Source of the DNA: Bog-473 sp049513455
GTDB taxonomy: Bacteria; Actinomycetota; Acidimicrobiia; Acidimicrobiales; RAAP-2
Direction: 5' to 3'
Assembly: GCA_049513455.1 (NCBI GenBank)
Contig: JBEKWB010000002.1
Coordinates: forward strand, 151,746-215,745
Length of the DNA: 64,000 bases
Positions 17,089-25,870 of the stretch are shown here, in pieces. Under the pieces are notes generated by a model that was not told the DNA's origin, made no database searches, and saw nothing but the letters and a program-made list of their open reading frames with translations. Within the stretch, counting starts at the first letter, position 1. Each line of letters begins with the position of its first letter. A program made the translations under genes and the position numbers.

Positions 17089-18369
17089 GTGAGAGTCGAA
17101 GATCTGATTCTTGTCAGTGTTGATGATCACGCGGTGGAGCCTGCTGATCTCTTCGCGGGAAGGCTGCCCTCGAAGTACGCCGACCGGGGGCCCCGGATTG
17201 TCCGCACCGAAGCCGGAGACGACGTCTGGGAGTTCGAAGGCGTTCAGATCCCCAACATCGGCCTCAATGCCGTGGCCGGCCGGCCCGGCGAAGAGTACGG
17301 CATCGATCCGACGTCGTTCGATGAGATGCGGCGCGGCTGCTGGGACGTCCATGAGAGGGTCAAGGACATGTCGGCGGGCGGGGTCCTGGCTTCGATGAAC
17401 TTCCCGTCGTTCCCTTCGTTCTCCGGCCGCCTCTTTGGCAACAGTCCGGACAAAGCGCTGGCCCTCGCCGTCGTCCGCGCCTACAACGACTGGCACATCG
17501 AGGGTTGGGCCGGCGCCTATCCCGACCGCTTCATCCCCATGGCCATCCCGGTCATCTGGGATCCCCAACTGGCCGCAGACGAAGTCCGTCGAGTGGCCGC
17601 CAAGGGCTGTCACTCCCTCAGCTTCACGGAGAACCCGGCCACGTTGGGGCTACCGAGTTTCCACTCCGAGCACTGGGACCCGCTCTGGCAGGCTCTGGTG
17701 GATACCGACACCATTCTCAACATCCACCTCGGCTCGTCGGGCCAGGTCGCGGTCACCGCCCCCGACGCCCCGATAGACGTCATGATGAGCCTGCAGCCGA
17801 TGAACATCTGCATGGCGGCGGCTGACCTTCTCTGGTCGAGAGTGTTCCGCAACTTTCCGGCGCTTAAGGTCGCTCTCTCCGAGGGCGGGACCGGATGGAT
17901 CCCCTACTTCCTCGACCGGCTGGATCGCGTCTACGACCGCCATCACGTCTGGACCGGTCAGGACTTCGACGGGCTCAAACCCAGTCAGGTCTTCAAGAAG
18001 CATTTCATCACGTGCTTTATCACGGACCCTGTCGGCATCCAGCACCGACACGACATCGGGGTCGAGAACATCTGCTGGGAGCTCGACTTTCCTCATTCCG
18101 ACTCCGAATGGCCACGTGCGCCGGAAGAATTCCTCGAAACCTGCGAGCGCTACGACGTACCCGACGACGAGATCAATGCCATCTCGCATGAGAACGCCAT
18201 GCGCCTTTATCACTTCGACCCTTTCAGCATCCGGCCAAAGGCCCGTAGCACGGTGGGGGCTCTTCGCTCTGAGGTGAGTGGCCACGACGTTGCCATTCGC
18301 AGCTACGAGACCGGACGCCACCACACCAAGTCCGGCACGACCATCGACCAGCTGAGGCCCACGGCCTGA
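17089..18369 (+). CDS. Amidohydrolase-2 family TIM-barrel metal hydrolase
   Basis: The GTG at 17089 is preferred because CAGGGGAGGAG ends six nt upstream; the alternative TTG at 17083 is too close. The 426-residue protein begins with the metal-binding VSVDDHAVEP segment (the D-x-H-x-E variant of this subfamily), has a further histidine in NIHLGSSG, and ends the barrel with ELDFPHSDSEWP, whose aspartate completes the site. Relatives include decarboxylases and hydrolases (LigW/ACMSD-like) common in actinobacterial catabolic clusters. The substrate is unknown. Confidence 0.85.
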   Translation: MRVEDLILVSVDDHAVEPADLFAGRLPSKYADRGPRIVRTEAGDDVWEFEGVQIPNIGLNAVAGRPGEEYGIDPTSFDEMRRGCWDVHERVKDMSAGGVLASMNFPSFPSFSGRLFGNSPDKALALAVVRAYNDWHIEGWAGAYPDRFIPMAIPVIWDPQLAADEVRRVAAKGCHSLSFTENPATLGLPSFHSEHWDPLWQALVDTDTILNIHLGSSGQVAVTAPDAPIDVMMSLQPMNICMAAADLLWSRVFRNFPALKVALSEGGTGWIPYFLDRLDRVYDRHHVWTGQDFDGLKPSQVFKKHFITCFITDPVGIQHRHDIGVENICWELDFPHSDSEWPRAPEEFLETCERYDVPDDEINAISHENAMRLYHFDPFSIRPKARSTVGALRSEVSGHDVAIRSYETGRHHTKSGTTIDQLRPTA

Positions 18370-18442
18370 TCAGCGTCGCAAGGGCCGGCCCGGGGCGGCT
18401 ATCCTCAAATGAACCCGTTCGAGAGAAGATAGGAACACAAGC

Positions 18443-19207
18443 GTGGCTTCGGGCAAGAAAGGCAACCTCGTGCAACGCGAGAAGCCTCAGCAGATTGCGG
18501 ACGAGTTGCGCACTTTGATCGTCAGCGGAAAACTCTCCGATGGGGAGTCCCTCGGACGGGAGCCCGACCTCGTCGAGCGGTTCGGGGTGTCCCGGCCCTC
18601 GTTGAGGGAGGCTTTGCGAATCCTTGAGACCGAAGGACTCATCAGGGTTGTCCGTGGTCTTCACGGGGGTGTGGTCGTTCAGTCGCCGGACCACCGCATG
18701 ACGGCGAGGACAGCGGCGCTGGTGCTGCAGTCGCGCAACGTCTCTTTGGCGGATGTTTTCGAGGCGCGAGGGATGTTGGAGCCTTTGGCCGCCAAAACGG
18801 TGGCCTCATCTCGCAGGAGAAGAGCGGCGGCGAATGAACTTCTCCTCCTGATCGACGAGGAGCGGGCGGCCCTGGAGGACCCCGACGCGTTCGGCCACGC
18901 CAACGCCCGGTTCCACGAGCGCCTCGTGGCGCTCGCGGGCAATCAAACCCTCAGCATTCTGACCGAAATGCTCGACGAGATCGTGGTCCGGGCCGTCACT
19001 GCCGTGAGCCGGGGTGAGGACAACGTCGGTTCGATTGCAACCCGCCGCCGCGGTATCCGATCGCAGGAACGCCTCGTCGAGCTCATCAGGAGCGGTCAGG
19101 CGCAAGAAGCCGAAGAGCACTGGCGATCCCATATGTCAATCGTCAGTCGCGTGATGCTCGGCCAGGGCTCCAAGACCGTCATCGACCTTCTTCACCATCA
19201 GGACTGA
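18443..19207 (+). CDS. GntR-family transcriptional regulator, FadR/FCD subgroup
   Basis: This 254-residue protein starts at GTG 18443 after AGGA. The N-terminal winged helix is recognisable (IADELRTLIVSGKLSDG, then GVSRPSLREALRILETEGL). The C-terminal FCD ligand domain keeps its metal/ligand-binding face, including HANARFHERLVALAGN. FadR-type regulators usually bind an acid or acyl-CoA intermediate of the pathway they control. It stands alone between the amidohydrolase and an SDR, and is a good candidate to bind the recurrent motif in this island, though that link is inference. Confidence 0.9.
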   Translation: MASGKKGNLVQREKPQQIADELRTLIVSGKLSDGESLGREPDLVERFGVSRPSLREALRILETEGLIRVVRGLHGGVVVQSPDHRMTARTAALVLQSRNVSLADVFEARGMLEPLAAKTVASSRRRRAAANELLLLIDEERAALEDPDAFGHANARFHERLVALAGNQTLSILTEMLDEIVVRAVTAVSRGEDNVGSIATRRRGIRSQERLVELIRSGQAQEAEEHWRSHMSIVSRVMLGQGSKTVIDLLHHQD

Positions 19208-19259
19208 ACGTCCCGACTCCAGCGCACGGAGCGGGGCAGGCCAGCCGACCGCCGAGATC

Positions 19260-20069
19260 TCAGAAGTCCGACCCTCCATCGACATTGACGTCGGCTCCAG
19301 TCATGTAACTGTTGACCTCAGAACCCAAGAAGGCGATCACGGGACCTATCTCGCTCGGGTCTCCGGCACGTCCGAGATAGGCGGGATGCCCGAAGTCCTC
19401 GGTGATTACCCGCATCGCGTCGCGGAGGTCGTCGGGATTGACCCCACGTTCGGGCGGTAGCCTCCGCAGGTAGTCGCGCAGTCCCTGAGAGAGAAACGAG
19501 CCCGGCGAGACGGTGTTCACCAGGATTCCGTCAGGGGCCAGCGTCTGACTCAGGTTCTTGCTCATGCTGGTCAGCGCGGCCTTTGACGCAGTGTAGGCGA
19601 TCAGTTCTGGCGACTGTCGGCGGGTCGAATGCGCCGAGATATTTACGATACGGGCCCATGGGGCGGCCCGCAGTAGCGGCAGGCCGACTCGTACACACAG
19701 GGCCGCAGAGAGCAATCCGATTCGCATGGTTGCCATCCACTCCTCATCGGAGACACTCTCGAAGTGACCGACGCCGACATCCACTGGCCCGACTGCGTTG
19801 ACCAGCACATTGAGATGTGGCCACTGCTCACCCAGTGATGCGAATGCGGCGCCCACCTGACTGCTATCGGTCACATCGGCTGCGAGGGCAACGACATCGG
19901 GGCTTCCGGCGTTGCGGACATCCTCAACTGTCGCCTCGAGTCGGGTCGACTGTCTGGCGAGAACGGCTACCCGGGCTCGCTCGCCAGCAAAAGTCAGGGC
20001 TGCGGCTCGACCCATTCCCGAGGAACCCCCCGTAACCACGACGGTTGCATTCCCCAGTCCGAGATCCAC
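19260..20069 (-). CDS. Short-chain dehydrogenase/reductase (SDR)
   Basis: This classical SDR has 269 residues and a GTG start. The cofactor loop is TGGSSGMGRAA near the N-terminus, NAVG lies in the central strand, the catalytic tyrosine/lysine is YTASK, and VDGGSDF is at the C-terminus. It oxidises or reduces an alcohol/ketone with NAD(P). It is divergent from the SDR at 20155 across about 85 bp. Confidence 0.9.
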   Translation of the reverse strand: MDLGLGNATVVVTGGSSGMGRAAALTFAGERARVAVLARQSTRLEATVEDVRNAGSPDVVALAADVTDSSQVGAAFASLGEQWPHLNVLVNAVGPVDVGVGHFESVSDEEWMATMRIGLLSAALCVRVGLPLLRAAPWARIVNISAHSTRRQSPELIAYTASKAALTSMSKNLSQTLAPDGILVNTVSPGSFLSQGLRDYLRRLPPERGVNPDDLRDAMRVITEDFGHPAYLGRAGDPSEIGPVIAFLGSEVNSYMTGADVNVDGGSDF

Positions 20070-20140
20070 GCAACGAAACCTACCCCAAGGTGCGTACGCA
20101 GATCCGGTGGCAGTGCCACGGAGCGCTCACGACCAAATCA

Positions 20141-20153
20141 TATAGACTCTTTG
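20141..20153. promoter_or_regulatory. Possible weak copy of the recurrent motif (TATAGACTCTTTG)
   Basis: It sits directly before the ATG at 20155. It shares TATAG and CTCT with copies b and c, but its position also fits a -10 element of a leaderless transcript (TATAGACT). Low confidence. Confidence 0.25.
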
Positions 20154-20154
20154 A

Positions 20155-21018
20155 ATGACTTCGTTCACGGAGAAGTACGGCCCTTGGGCGTTCATCGCGG
20201 GTGCTTCCATGGGCATCGGGGCGGCGCTCTCACACGAAGCTGCGGCGCGAGGTTTGAACGTCCTGATGCTGGCTCGCGGTGCCACAACGCTGGAGGATGC
20301 AGCCGCGGCGGTGAATGATGCCCATAAGGTCGAGGTCCGGACTCTCGCGGCTGACTTGACCGACCCCGACGTGATCGACAAAGTGTCCGCGGCCATTGCG
20401 GACATCGACGTCGGCCTCTTCGTGTACAACGCCGCGGTGGCTCCGGCCGGCCGCTTTCTCGACGTTGCACTCGCTCCTCAACTGGCGAGTATCGCGGCCA
20501 ACTGTTCAACCCCGTTGGCGCTCTGTCACCTGCTCGCCCGGCCGATGGTTGCTCGCGGACGCGGTGGCATAGCCCTGGTCGGGTCCAACGCTGCCAATGC
20601 GGGTGCGGTCAAGTTCGCGGCGTACCATGCCGGCAAGGCCTTCCAGTGGATCCTGGCCGAATCGCTCTGGGCTGAACTGGGAGACGATGGAGTCGATGCG
20701 ACCTGCATTTTCGTCGGCGCCACCGATGGAGCGAACTACAAATTCTTCATGGAGACCCTTGATACCGAGCTCTGCGACAAAACCGACTCGCAGGACCCCC
20801 TGGAGCGGGCTCGGGCGAGGCTCATGAAACCAACCCCTCCGGAACAGGTTGCCACTGCGTTGTACGACCAGATCGGTTCGGGCCCCGTCTGCTTCGCCGA
20901 CCCCGACGACGAGTGGGTCTCGAGGCGTTGCATGGCGATGGAGCGAGTCGATGCGATCAAGGTCTGGCGTGGCGTGCAGGAAACATCCCTCCGAGTCCCC
21001 GATAAACAAGCTCTTTGA
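20155..21018 (+). CDS. Short-chain dehydrogenase/reductase (SDR)
   Basis: This 287-residue SDR has an AGASMGIGAAL cofactor loop, YNAAVAPAG in place of NAG, and catalytic YHAGK. The C-terminal third is longer than in minimal SDRs and ends without the GG terminal motif, suggesting a different substrate cover. No upstream Shine-Dalgarno is evident, so the mRNA may be leaderless. It converges with the DapB-like gene, leaving 35 bp between stops. Confidence 0.87.
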   Translation: MTSFTEKYGPWAFIAGASMGIGAALSHEAAARGLNVLMLARGATTLEDAAAAVNDAHKVEVRTLAADLTDPDVIDKVSAAIADIDVGLFVYNAAVAPAGRFLDVALAPQLASIAANCSTPLALCHLLARPMVARGRGGIALVGSNAANAGAVKFAAYHAGKAFQWILAESLWAELGDDGVDATCIFVGATDGANYKFFMETLDTELCDKTDSQDPLERARARLMKPTPPEQVATALYDQIGSGPVCFADPDDEWVSRRCMAMERVDAIKVWRGVQETSLRVPDKQAL

Positions 21019-21053
21019 TTCACCTTGCCCTGCCAGCCCTTCAGTGCTCCGCT

Positions 21054-22076
21054 TCAGGGGCGGAACTGGTGGGTGGCCCGTACCAGCGGGATCTCCATCT
21101 GGTTGACGATCCCGGACGGTGCGGCACACACCATCGGGATAGCGTTCACCACCGGCATCGCCGTGGTGATGGTTCCATCAAAATGCTCTCCGAAAGGCTC
21201 AAGACGGCACCGAACGCCGGGGTCACCTTCGATCTCAATGAGATACCCGTGCGTCACCGGCCAGTTAGGCGTCATGTCCTCACCGAGCTTCCACACGAAA
21301 CTGCACTCGATCAGCGAACGCCCGCCCGTGATTCCCGAGACGGTGCCGCGAAATCCAGCGATCCGACCTTTCTTCAGGGTCATGTATCCGAGGTCTGTGT
21401 CCTGGTCGGCGACGGCGAACTCGACCCGGAAGCCCACCTCGTCGATGGCAAGGCCGAGAGCCTTTGCCATGACCGGAATCTGGTCCTTGAAGGAGCCGCA
21501 AGCCGATTCGCAGGCCTGTGTTGCGGCGGGATCGTCCGGATCAAGATCAAAACCCTGGGAGCGGAACATCTGCTCATTGGCGTATTCCTTGATGTCGAGC
21601 GACTCGAGGATTGAGAGGCGCTCGATACGCCGGCACATGGCACTCACTGACAGGGCGACCATCGGGGCGTGCCCGGGGTAGATCCCACTGGCGTAGAGCG
21701 ACGAGCCACCGCGCAATGCGGCGTCGCGGATTCGGTGGGTCTGCTCCTCGCCATACCCTTGGCCCGCCAGCATGTACATCGTCGTCACGACATTGGCGCC
21801 GGACTCCAGAATCCTGACGAGGTGGTCGAAATTGGGGCGGTAGGGCATGTAGGACACGCAATCGGGATTGAGCGCCAGGAGCGCCTCGATATCATCCGTT
21901 GCGACGATACCGATGGGCTCAATTCCGCACAGCTCGCCGACGTCCCGGCCTATTTTCTCAGCAGAGTAGGCAAAGCAACCGACCAGTTGCAGCACCGGAT
22001 GGCCCACCATTCCCCTGACGGCCGCCCGCCCGCTCTTTCCAGTTGTCCACTGAACGACACGAAGTTGCCGGCTCAT
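21054..22076 (-). CDS. Dihydrodipicolinate reductase-like NAD(P)-dependent protein, copy 1
   Basis: This 340-residue protein has a DapB-type N-terminal Rossmann domain (VVQWTTGKSGRAAVRGM, VGCFAYSAEKIGRDVG) and a long C-terminal catalytic region. Proteins of this group are often labelled dihydrodipicolinate reductase or 2,4-diaminopentanoate dehydrogenase-like, but the true DapB C-terminal signature is not evident. A second member is at 29076. The context argues for a catabolic oxidoreductase rather than lysine synthesis. Confidence 0.75.
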   Translation of the reverse strand: MSRQLRVVQWTTGKSGRAAVRGMVGHPVLQLVGCFAYSAEKIGRDVGELCGIEPIGIVATDDIEALLALNPDCVSYMPYRPNFDHLVRILESGANVVTTMYMLAGQGYGEEQTHRIRDAALRGGSSLYASGIYPGHAPMVALSVSAMCRRIERLSILESLDIKEYANEQMFRSQGFDLDPDDPAATQACESACGSFKDQIPVMAKALGLAIDEVGFRVEFAVADQDTDLGYMTLKKGRIAGFRGTVSGITGGRSLIECSFVWKLGEDMTPNWPVTHGYLIEIEGDPGVRCRLEPFGEHFDGTITTAMPVVNAIPMVCAAPSGIVNQMEIPLVRATHQFRP

Positions 22077-22176
22077 CGGGCGTCCCGCCCTGGGTAGTGA
22101 TCAGCTGTGACGGCATCTGACATCGACTCCGACCTTTCTCCAAGCCCCCCGGGGCCGTTCGAGTGCACCTCGCTTC

Positions 22177-22974
22177 TCATGGGGCTGCATCAGCAACGGC
22201 ATTCACCGCTGCAATCATCGTTTCCGCGCTTCCCGTCAACGGCGCCGGCGACCGCAACGAGAATATCTCGATGCCTACTGTCCTGTTCGGAAGGAGCGAC
22301 TCGAAGACACCGATCGCAACGTCGGCAACCTCGTCGGCCTGCATGTAGTCGGCAGGCGCGTTTCCTTGTGCGGCCCAGATCGGGAAGGCCGAGATCATTT
22401 CGTCAGGATCGAAGTTCGAGGCGAAATCCGTCCCGATAGTGGTCCCGACCACCAGTGTCGTGAAACGGACTTCCGGATGCTCTATTCGCCACGCCCGCAT
22501 GGTGTCTTCCACGGCCGACTTGCTTGCTGCATAGCCGCCCAAGGCATAGAAGGGCCGGCCAGCCGATTCCGATGACGCGACCACGACCAGGGCCCCGTCC
22601 GAGAGATACGGCAAGAGGGCTGCGATCGTCAGATTCACCCCGACCAGGTTGGTGTTGAGGGTCACCGCCCACTCCTCCGCCGTCATATTCTTCAGGGTCC
22701 GGAGTCGCGCCGTGGCGGCAGTGAACAGGACGATGTCGATCTTGCCGAGTGACGCTCCCGCTTCCTCGGCGATTCGGGCGCAATCTGTCGACGCCGACAA
22801 ATCGGCCACGATGATGGTCCCTCCGCCAGCTTCCTGTGTCAGAACCTCCAGGGCCTCCTTCCGTCGAGCGACGACAGCGATCTTTGCCCCGTGGCGCGCC
22901 GCCCGTACCGCCACCGCGCGACCGATGCCGGCGGAAGCCCCCACCACCAGGACCCCCTTCCCCGATAACCCCAT
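22177..22974 (-). CDS. Short-chain dehydrogenase/reductase (SDR)
   Basis: This 265-residue SDR has VGASAGIGRAVAVRAA at the cofactor site and YAASK as the catalytic pair. The start at 22974 follows GGGGAGG by six nt. It is divergent from another SDR at 23086, sharing a promoter region with a recurrent motif copy. The terminal region lacks the usual VDGG sequence. Confidence 0.88.
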   Translation of the reverse strand: MGLSGKGVLVVGASAGIGRAVAVRAARHGAKIAVVARRKEALEVLTQEAGGGTIIVADLSASTDCARIAEEAGASLGKIDIVLFTAATARLRTLKNMTAEEWAVTLNTNLVGVNLTIAALLPYLSDGALVVVASSESAGRPFYALGGYAASKSAVEDTMRAWRIEHPEVRFTTLVVGTTIGTDFASNFDPDEMISAFPIWAAQGNAPADYMQADEVADVAIGVFESLLPNRTVGIEIFSLRSPAPLTGSAETMIAAVNAVADAAP

Positions 22975-23018
22975 TATCGGCCTCCCCGACCTGTATCGCC
23001 TCGCGCCCGATCACAGAG

Positions 23019-23032
23019 AATACATCTAAAGG
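23019..23032. promoter_or_regulatory. Recurrent intergenic motif, copy f (AATACATCTAAAGG)
   Basis: It lies midway between two divergent SDR starts (45 and 54 nt away). It shares ATACATCTA with the reverse strand of copy d and ATCTAAAGG with copy e. Confidence 0.45.
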
Positions 23033-23085
23033 TAATGCGGGGGTCAAACGGGTCCGGTGCGGAGGGGTGTGGTATATACCCAGAC

Positions 23086-23865
23086 ATGTTTAACAGAGGG
23101 AAAGTCGCAGTCGTGACGGGCGTGGGGCCGGGCGTCGGACGGAGCATCGCTGTCGGCTTTGCCCGTCACGGGGTCGACGTCGTGCTCGCCGCCCGTCAAC
23201 AGAGCCACCTCGAATCTGTCGCCGAGGAGATAAGACTGCTCGGCCGGGCACCTGTGGCCATCCCGACCGACATCACGCAACCGAGCGCCTGCCAAGAGTT
23301 GATTCGCTCGGCCACAGAGCGTTTCGGGGGCGTAGACTTCCTGGTGCAAAACGCCCATCACGAAGGTGATTGGACGCCTGTGGCCGAGGCCGACGTCGAC
23401 AGCTGGCGGTCGATCTTCGATGTCAATCTGTACGGCGCGCTCTATCTCGTGAAGGCGGCCGTGCCGGCGATGCAACTACGCGGCGGGGGCGCCATCGTGC
23501 TCGTGAACAGCGGCTCGTTGGTGTCCACCCCGCCGGCTCTCGGCGCCTACACCGCCTCGAAGGCGGCCCTCGCCGGTATGGCCAGGACGCTCGCTGTCGA
23601 AGTGGGTCAGTGGGGAATACGGGTCAACGGGGTTCTCCTGGGCGGCGTAGAGGGCGAGAACATCCTGCATGCCGCCAAGTGGCAGGCCGCCGCCCAGGGA
23701 GTCACCCCTGCGCAATGGCTGGAGAAGCGCAACGCGTCGCTCCCACTGCGGTTCATGCCGACTCCGGACCAATGTGCCGACACCGTGCTCTTCTTTTGCT
23801 CGGATCTGGCCGCCGCGGTGACCGGCCAACACCTGAGCGTGAATAGCGGCCAGTGGACAACCTGA
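23086..23865 (+). CDS. Short-chain dehydrogenase/reductase (SDR)
   Basis: The ATG at 23086 (MFNRGKVAVVTG) is chosen because SDRs start close to the first beta strand; an earlier in-frame ATG at 23035 would add 17 non-family residues and run into the promoter motif. The 259-residue protein has TGVGPGVGRSIAVG, catalytic YTASK and C-terminal SVNSGQW. It closely resembles the SDR at 40549 (GVGPG-x-GRS and a VNxGxW tail), suggesting paralogues. Confidence 0.88.
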   Translation: MFNRGKVAVVTGVGPGVGRSIAVGFARHGVDVVLAARQQSHLESVAEEIRLLGRAPVAIPTDITQPSACQELIRSATERFGGVDFLVQNAHHEGDWTPVAEADVDSWRSIFDVNLYGALYLVKAAVPAMQLRGGGAIVLVNSGSLVSTPPALGAYTASKAALAGMARTLAVEVGQWGIRVNGVLLGGVEGENILHAAKWQAAAQGVTPAQWLEKRNASLPLRFMPTPDQCADTVLFFCSDLAAAVTGQHLSVNSGQWTT

Positions 23866-23897
23866 GCCGGCACTTCGACGTGTCGGAGGTCTGAATC

Positions 23898-25085
23898 TCA
23901 GACGCCGATGGGCAGGTTCAGCGGACCACGAACGGTACTCGTGTAGAGGAGGACCGTGTTCTCCCGGTCGACAGTCCATTTCGGCCACCGCTTGAGCGTC
24001 TCCTCCAGTCCGATCCGGCCCTCCATGCGCGCCAGCGCGGCACCCAAGCAGAAGTGAATGCCGTAACCGAACGTCATGTGAAGATCGACCTTCCGATGGA
24101 TGTCGAGCACATCTGGGTCGGGATACTTTCGCTCATCCCGCCCAGCCGAGCCCGTGATCAAAATGACACGGGACCCGACCGGAACGGTGACCCCGTGAAG
24201 GACGACCTCTCTGTTCGTCCACCGGGCATTGACCGGCGACGGGGGCTCAAACCTGAGGATCTCCTCTACTGCATTGGGAATGAGCGAGAAGTCTGCCGCC
24301 AGATCGGAGCGCTGGTCCGGATAGGCGTCCAGAACGCTGGCCGCCCAGCCGAGGTGACGCGCGACGGTTTCGGTGCCCGCTGCGAACAGCAGAACTCCGA
24401 ACCCGGCGAGTTCTTCATCGGTGAGTCGACGCACGTCGCCGTTCTCATCGGTGATCACTGCGTTGACCAGATCGGTGAACACGTCGTCGCGAGGATTTTT
24501 TCGCCGTTCGACGAACTGTTCGGCGAGGTAAGCACCAAGGGACGTGAGGGCGTTCATGGAGACTTCGTTCGCCATCCCGACGCCTTCCTCGACGTGGAAC
24601 ACGTCGTCCACCACGTGCCGAAGTCGCTCCTGGTCCTGCTCCGGCACGCCGAGAAGAGAGGAGATGACGGTAGGCGGGAGGACGGCCGAGAAGTCCTGGA
24701 CGTAATCGAACCACCTCGCCCCGATTTGGGCGTCGAGCAGCTGGGCGCACACCTGCCGTATCCGTTTCTCCAGCAGGGTCACCCGCCGTGTCGTGAAGGC
24801 CCGCGATACGAGTTTTCTCAGGATCGTGTGCTTGGGCGGATCCAGCCAGATGATCATCCCGGTGTCCACCGGCGTGGGCGACATTGTCTCGAGGGTCGTG
24901 CCATGATTCGAACTAAATGCCGCGTGGTCCTTGTGCGCCGCCTCAATGTCGGCGTAGCGCGACAACGCCCAAAAGTCGTAGCGGTCGTTGAAGTAGACGG
25001 GAGCCTCGTCTCGAAGGCGCTTCCACAGCGGATACGGGTCGTCCCGTAGGTCCGGGGTCAATGGATCCCAGTACAGGTCTGTCAT
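23898..25085 (-). CDS. Cytochrome P450, copy 2
   Basis: This 395-residue paralogue of the P450 at 15776 is highly similar over its whole length. It has AAGTET in the I helix, an EEILR K-helix motif, and a heme loop FGYGIHFCLG with C346. Its ATG overlaps the SDR stop (ATGA), making it the last gene of a seven-gene operon. That placement with a BVMO, ALDH and SDRs suggests one of the first oxidation steps of the same substrate family. Redox partners are not encoded nearby. Confidence 0.93.
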   Translation of the reverse strand: MTDLYWDPLTPDLRDDPYPLWKRLRDEAPVYFNDRYDFWALSRYADIEAAHKDHAAFSSNHGTTLETMSPTPVDTGMIIWLDPPKHTILRKLVSRAFTTRRVTLLEKRIRQVCAQLLDAQIGARWFDYVQDFSAVLPPTVISSLLGVPEQDQERLRHVVDDVFHVEEGVGMANEVSMNALTSLGAYLAEQFVERRKNPRDDVFTDLVNAVITDENGDVRRLTDEELAGFGVLLFAAGTETVARHLGWAASVLDAYPDQRSDLAADFSLIPNAVEEILRFEPPSPVNARWTNREVVLHGVTVPVGSRVILITGSAGRDERKYPDPDVLDIHRKVDLHMTFGYGIHFCLGAALARMEGRIGLEETLKRWPKWTVDRENTVLLYTSTVRGPLNLPIGV

Positions 25086-25870
25086 CGTCCCTGGGATCGC
25101 ACCAGATGACCGCCATCGACGACCAGCTCGCGTCCCGTCACGAACGCGGATTCATCGCTGGCGAAGTAGGCGACGGCGTTCGCTATATCCTCGGCGGAAC
25201 CTACTCGGCCCATCGGGGAGTAGCCTCCGAAGGCAACCATGCGTCGCTCCTGCTCATCGGCTGACAGTCCGACGCGCTCACCCGTCGACATCGGCGTTCG
25301 CATGAATCCCGGAGAGACACAGTTGACCCGTACCGTGGGCGCCAACTCCACGGCGACATGGCGGGTGTAGCTCAACATTCCGCCCTTCGACGCGGCATAC
25401 GCCGATCCGCCGACGGAGACGGATGCGGCAATCGACGCAATATTGACGATCGAACCGCTGCCCGCGGAGATCATGCTGGGAATGGCGGCCCGCGAACACA
25501 CGTAGACACTCCGAAGGTTCACCTTGATGACCCGGTCCCACTGCTCCTCCGGAGCGTCCCAACTGAGACCGGCCTCCGCCATCTGAGCGATTCCGGCGTT
25601 GTTCACCAAGACGTTCAGGCTGCCGTAGCGAGTGACGGCTTCACGGACGATCGCCTCAGCGGACGACCTTTCGCTCACGTCGGCGAGGACGAAGGCCGCC
25701 TCGCCGCCCTTATCCGAGATTCCCTGGACCGTATCGACTCCCCCTTCCTCATCCTGGTCTGCGACAACAACGCTCGCTCCTTCTGCCGCGAAGAGGACCG
25801 AAGTGGCACGTCCGAATCCGGACGCACCTCCGGTCACAATCGCGACCTTTCCTGCCAGCCTTCCCGTCAC
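25082..25870 (-). CDS. Short-chain dehydrogenase/reductase (SDR)
   Basis: The GTG at 25870 overlaps the monooxygenase stop (GTGA), the coupling pattern used throughout this operon, so it is preferred to the TTG at 25891; it gives 262 residues starting TGRLAGKVAIVTGG. The catalytic pair is in AYAASKGG, NNAG is present and VVDGGH is near the end. It likely oxidises the alcohol formed by the neighbouring P450, or acts before the BVMO; this is inferred from gene order. Confidence 0.9.
   Translation of the reverse strand: MTGRLAGKVAIVTGGASGFGRATSVLFAAEGASVVVADQDEEGGVDTVQGISDKGGEAAFVLADVSERSSAEAIVREAVTRYGSLNVLVNNAGIAQMAEAGLSWDAPEEQWDRVIKVNLRSVYVCSRAAIPSMISAGSGSIVNIASIAASVSVGGSAYAASKGGMLSYTRHVAVELAPTVRVNCVSPGFMRTPMSTGERVGLSADEQERRMVAFGGYSPMGRVGSAEDIANAVAYFASDESAFVTGRELVVDGGHLVRSQGR

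Noticed and set aside
21054..22076. Calling the DapB-like gene dapB of lysine synthesis
   Set aside because: The C-terminal DapB signature is not evident and a second divergent copy is in the same catabolic island.
23866..23897. Possible terminator CCGGCAC-ttcgac-GTGTCGG-type hairpin between SDR and P450
   Set aside because: Seven-bp arms with a wobble pair and no T-run; too weak to list as a terminator.
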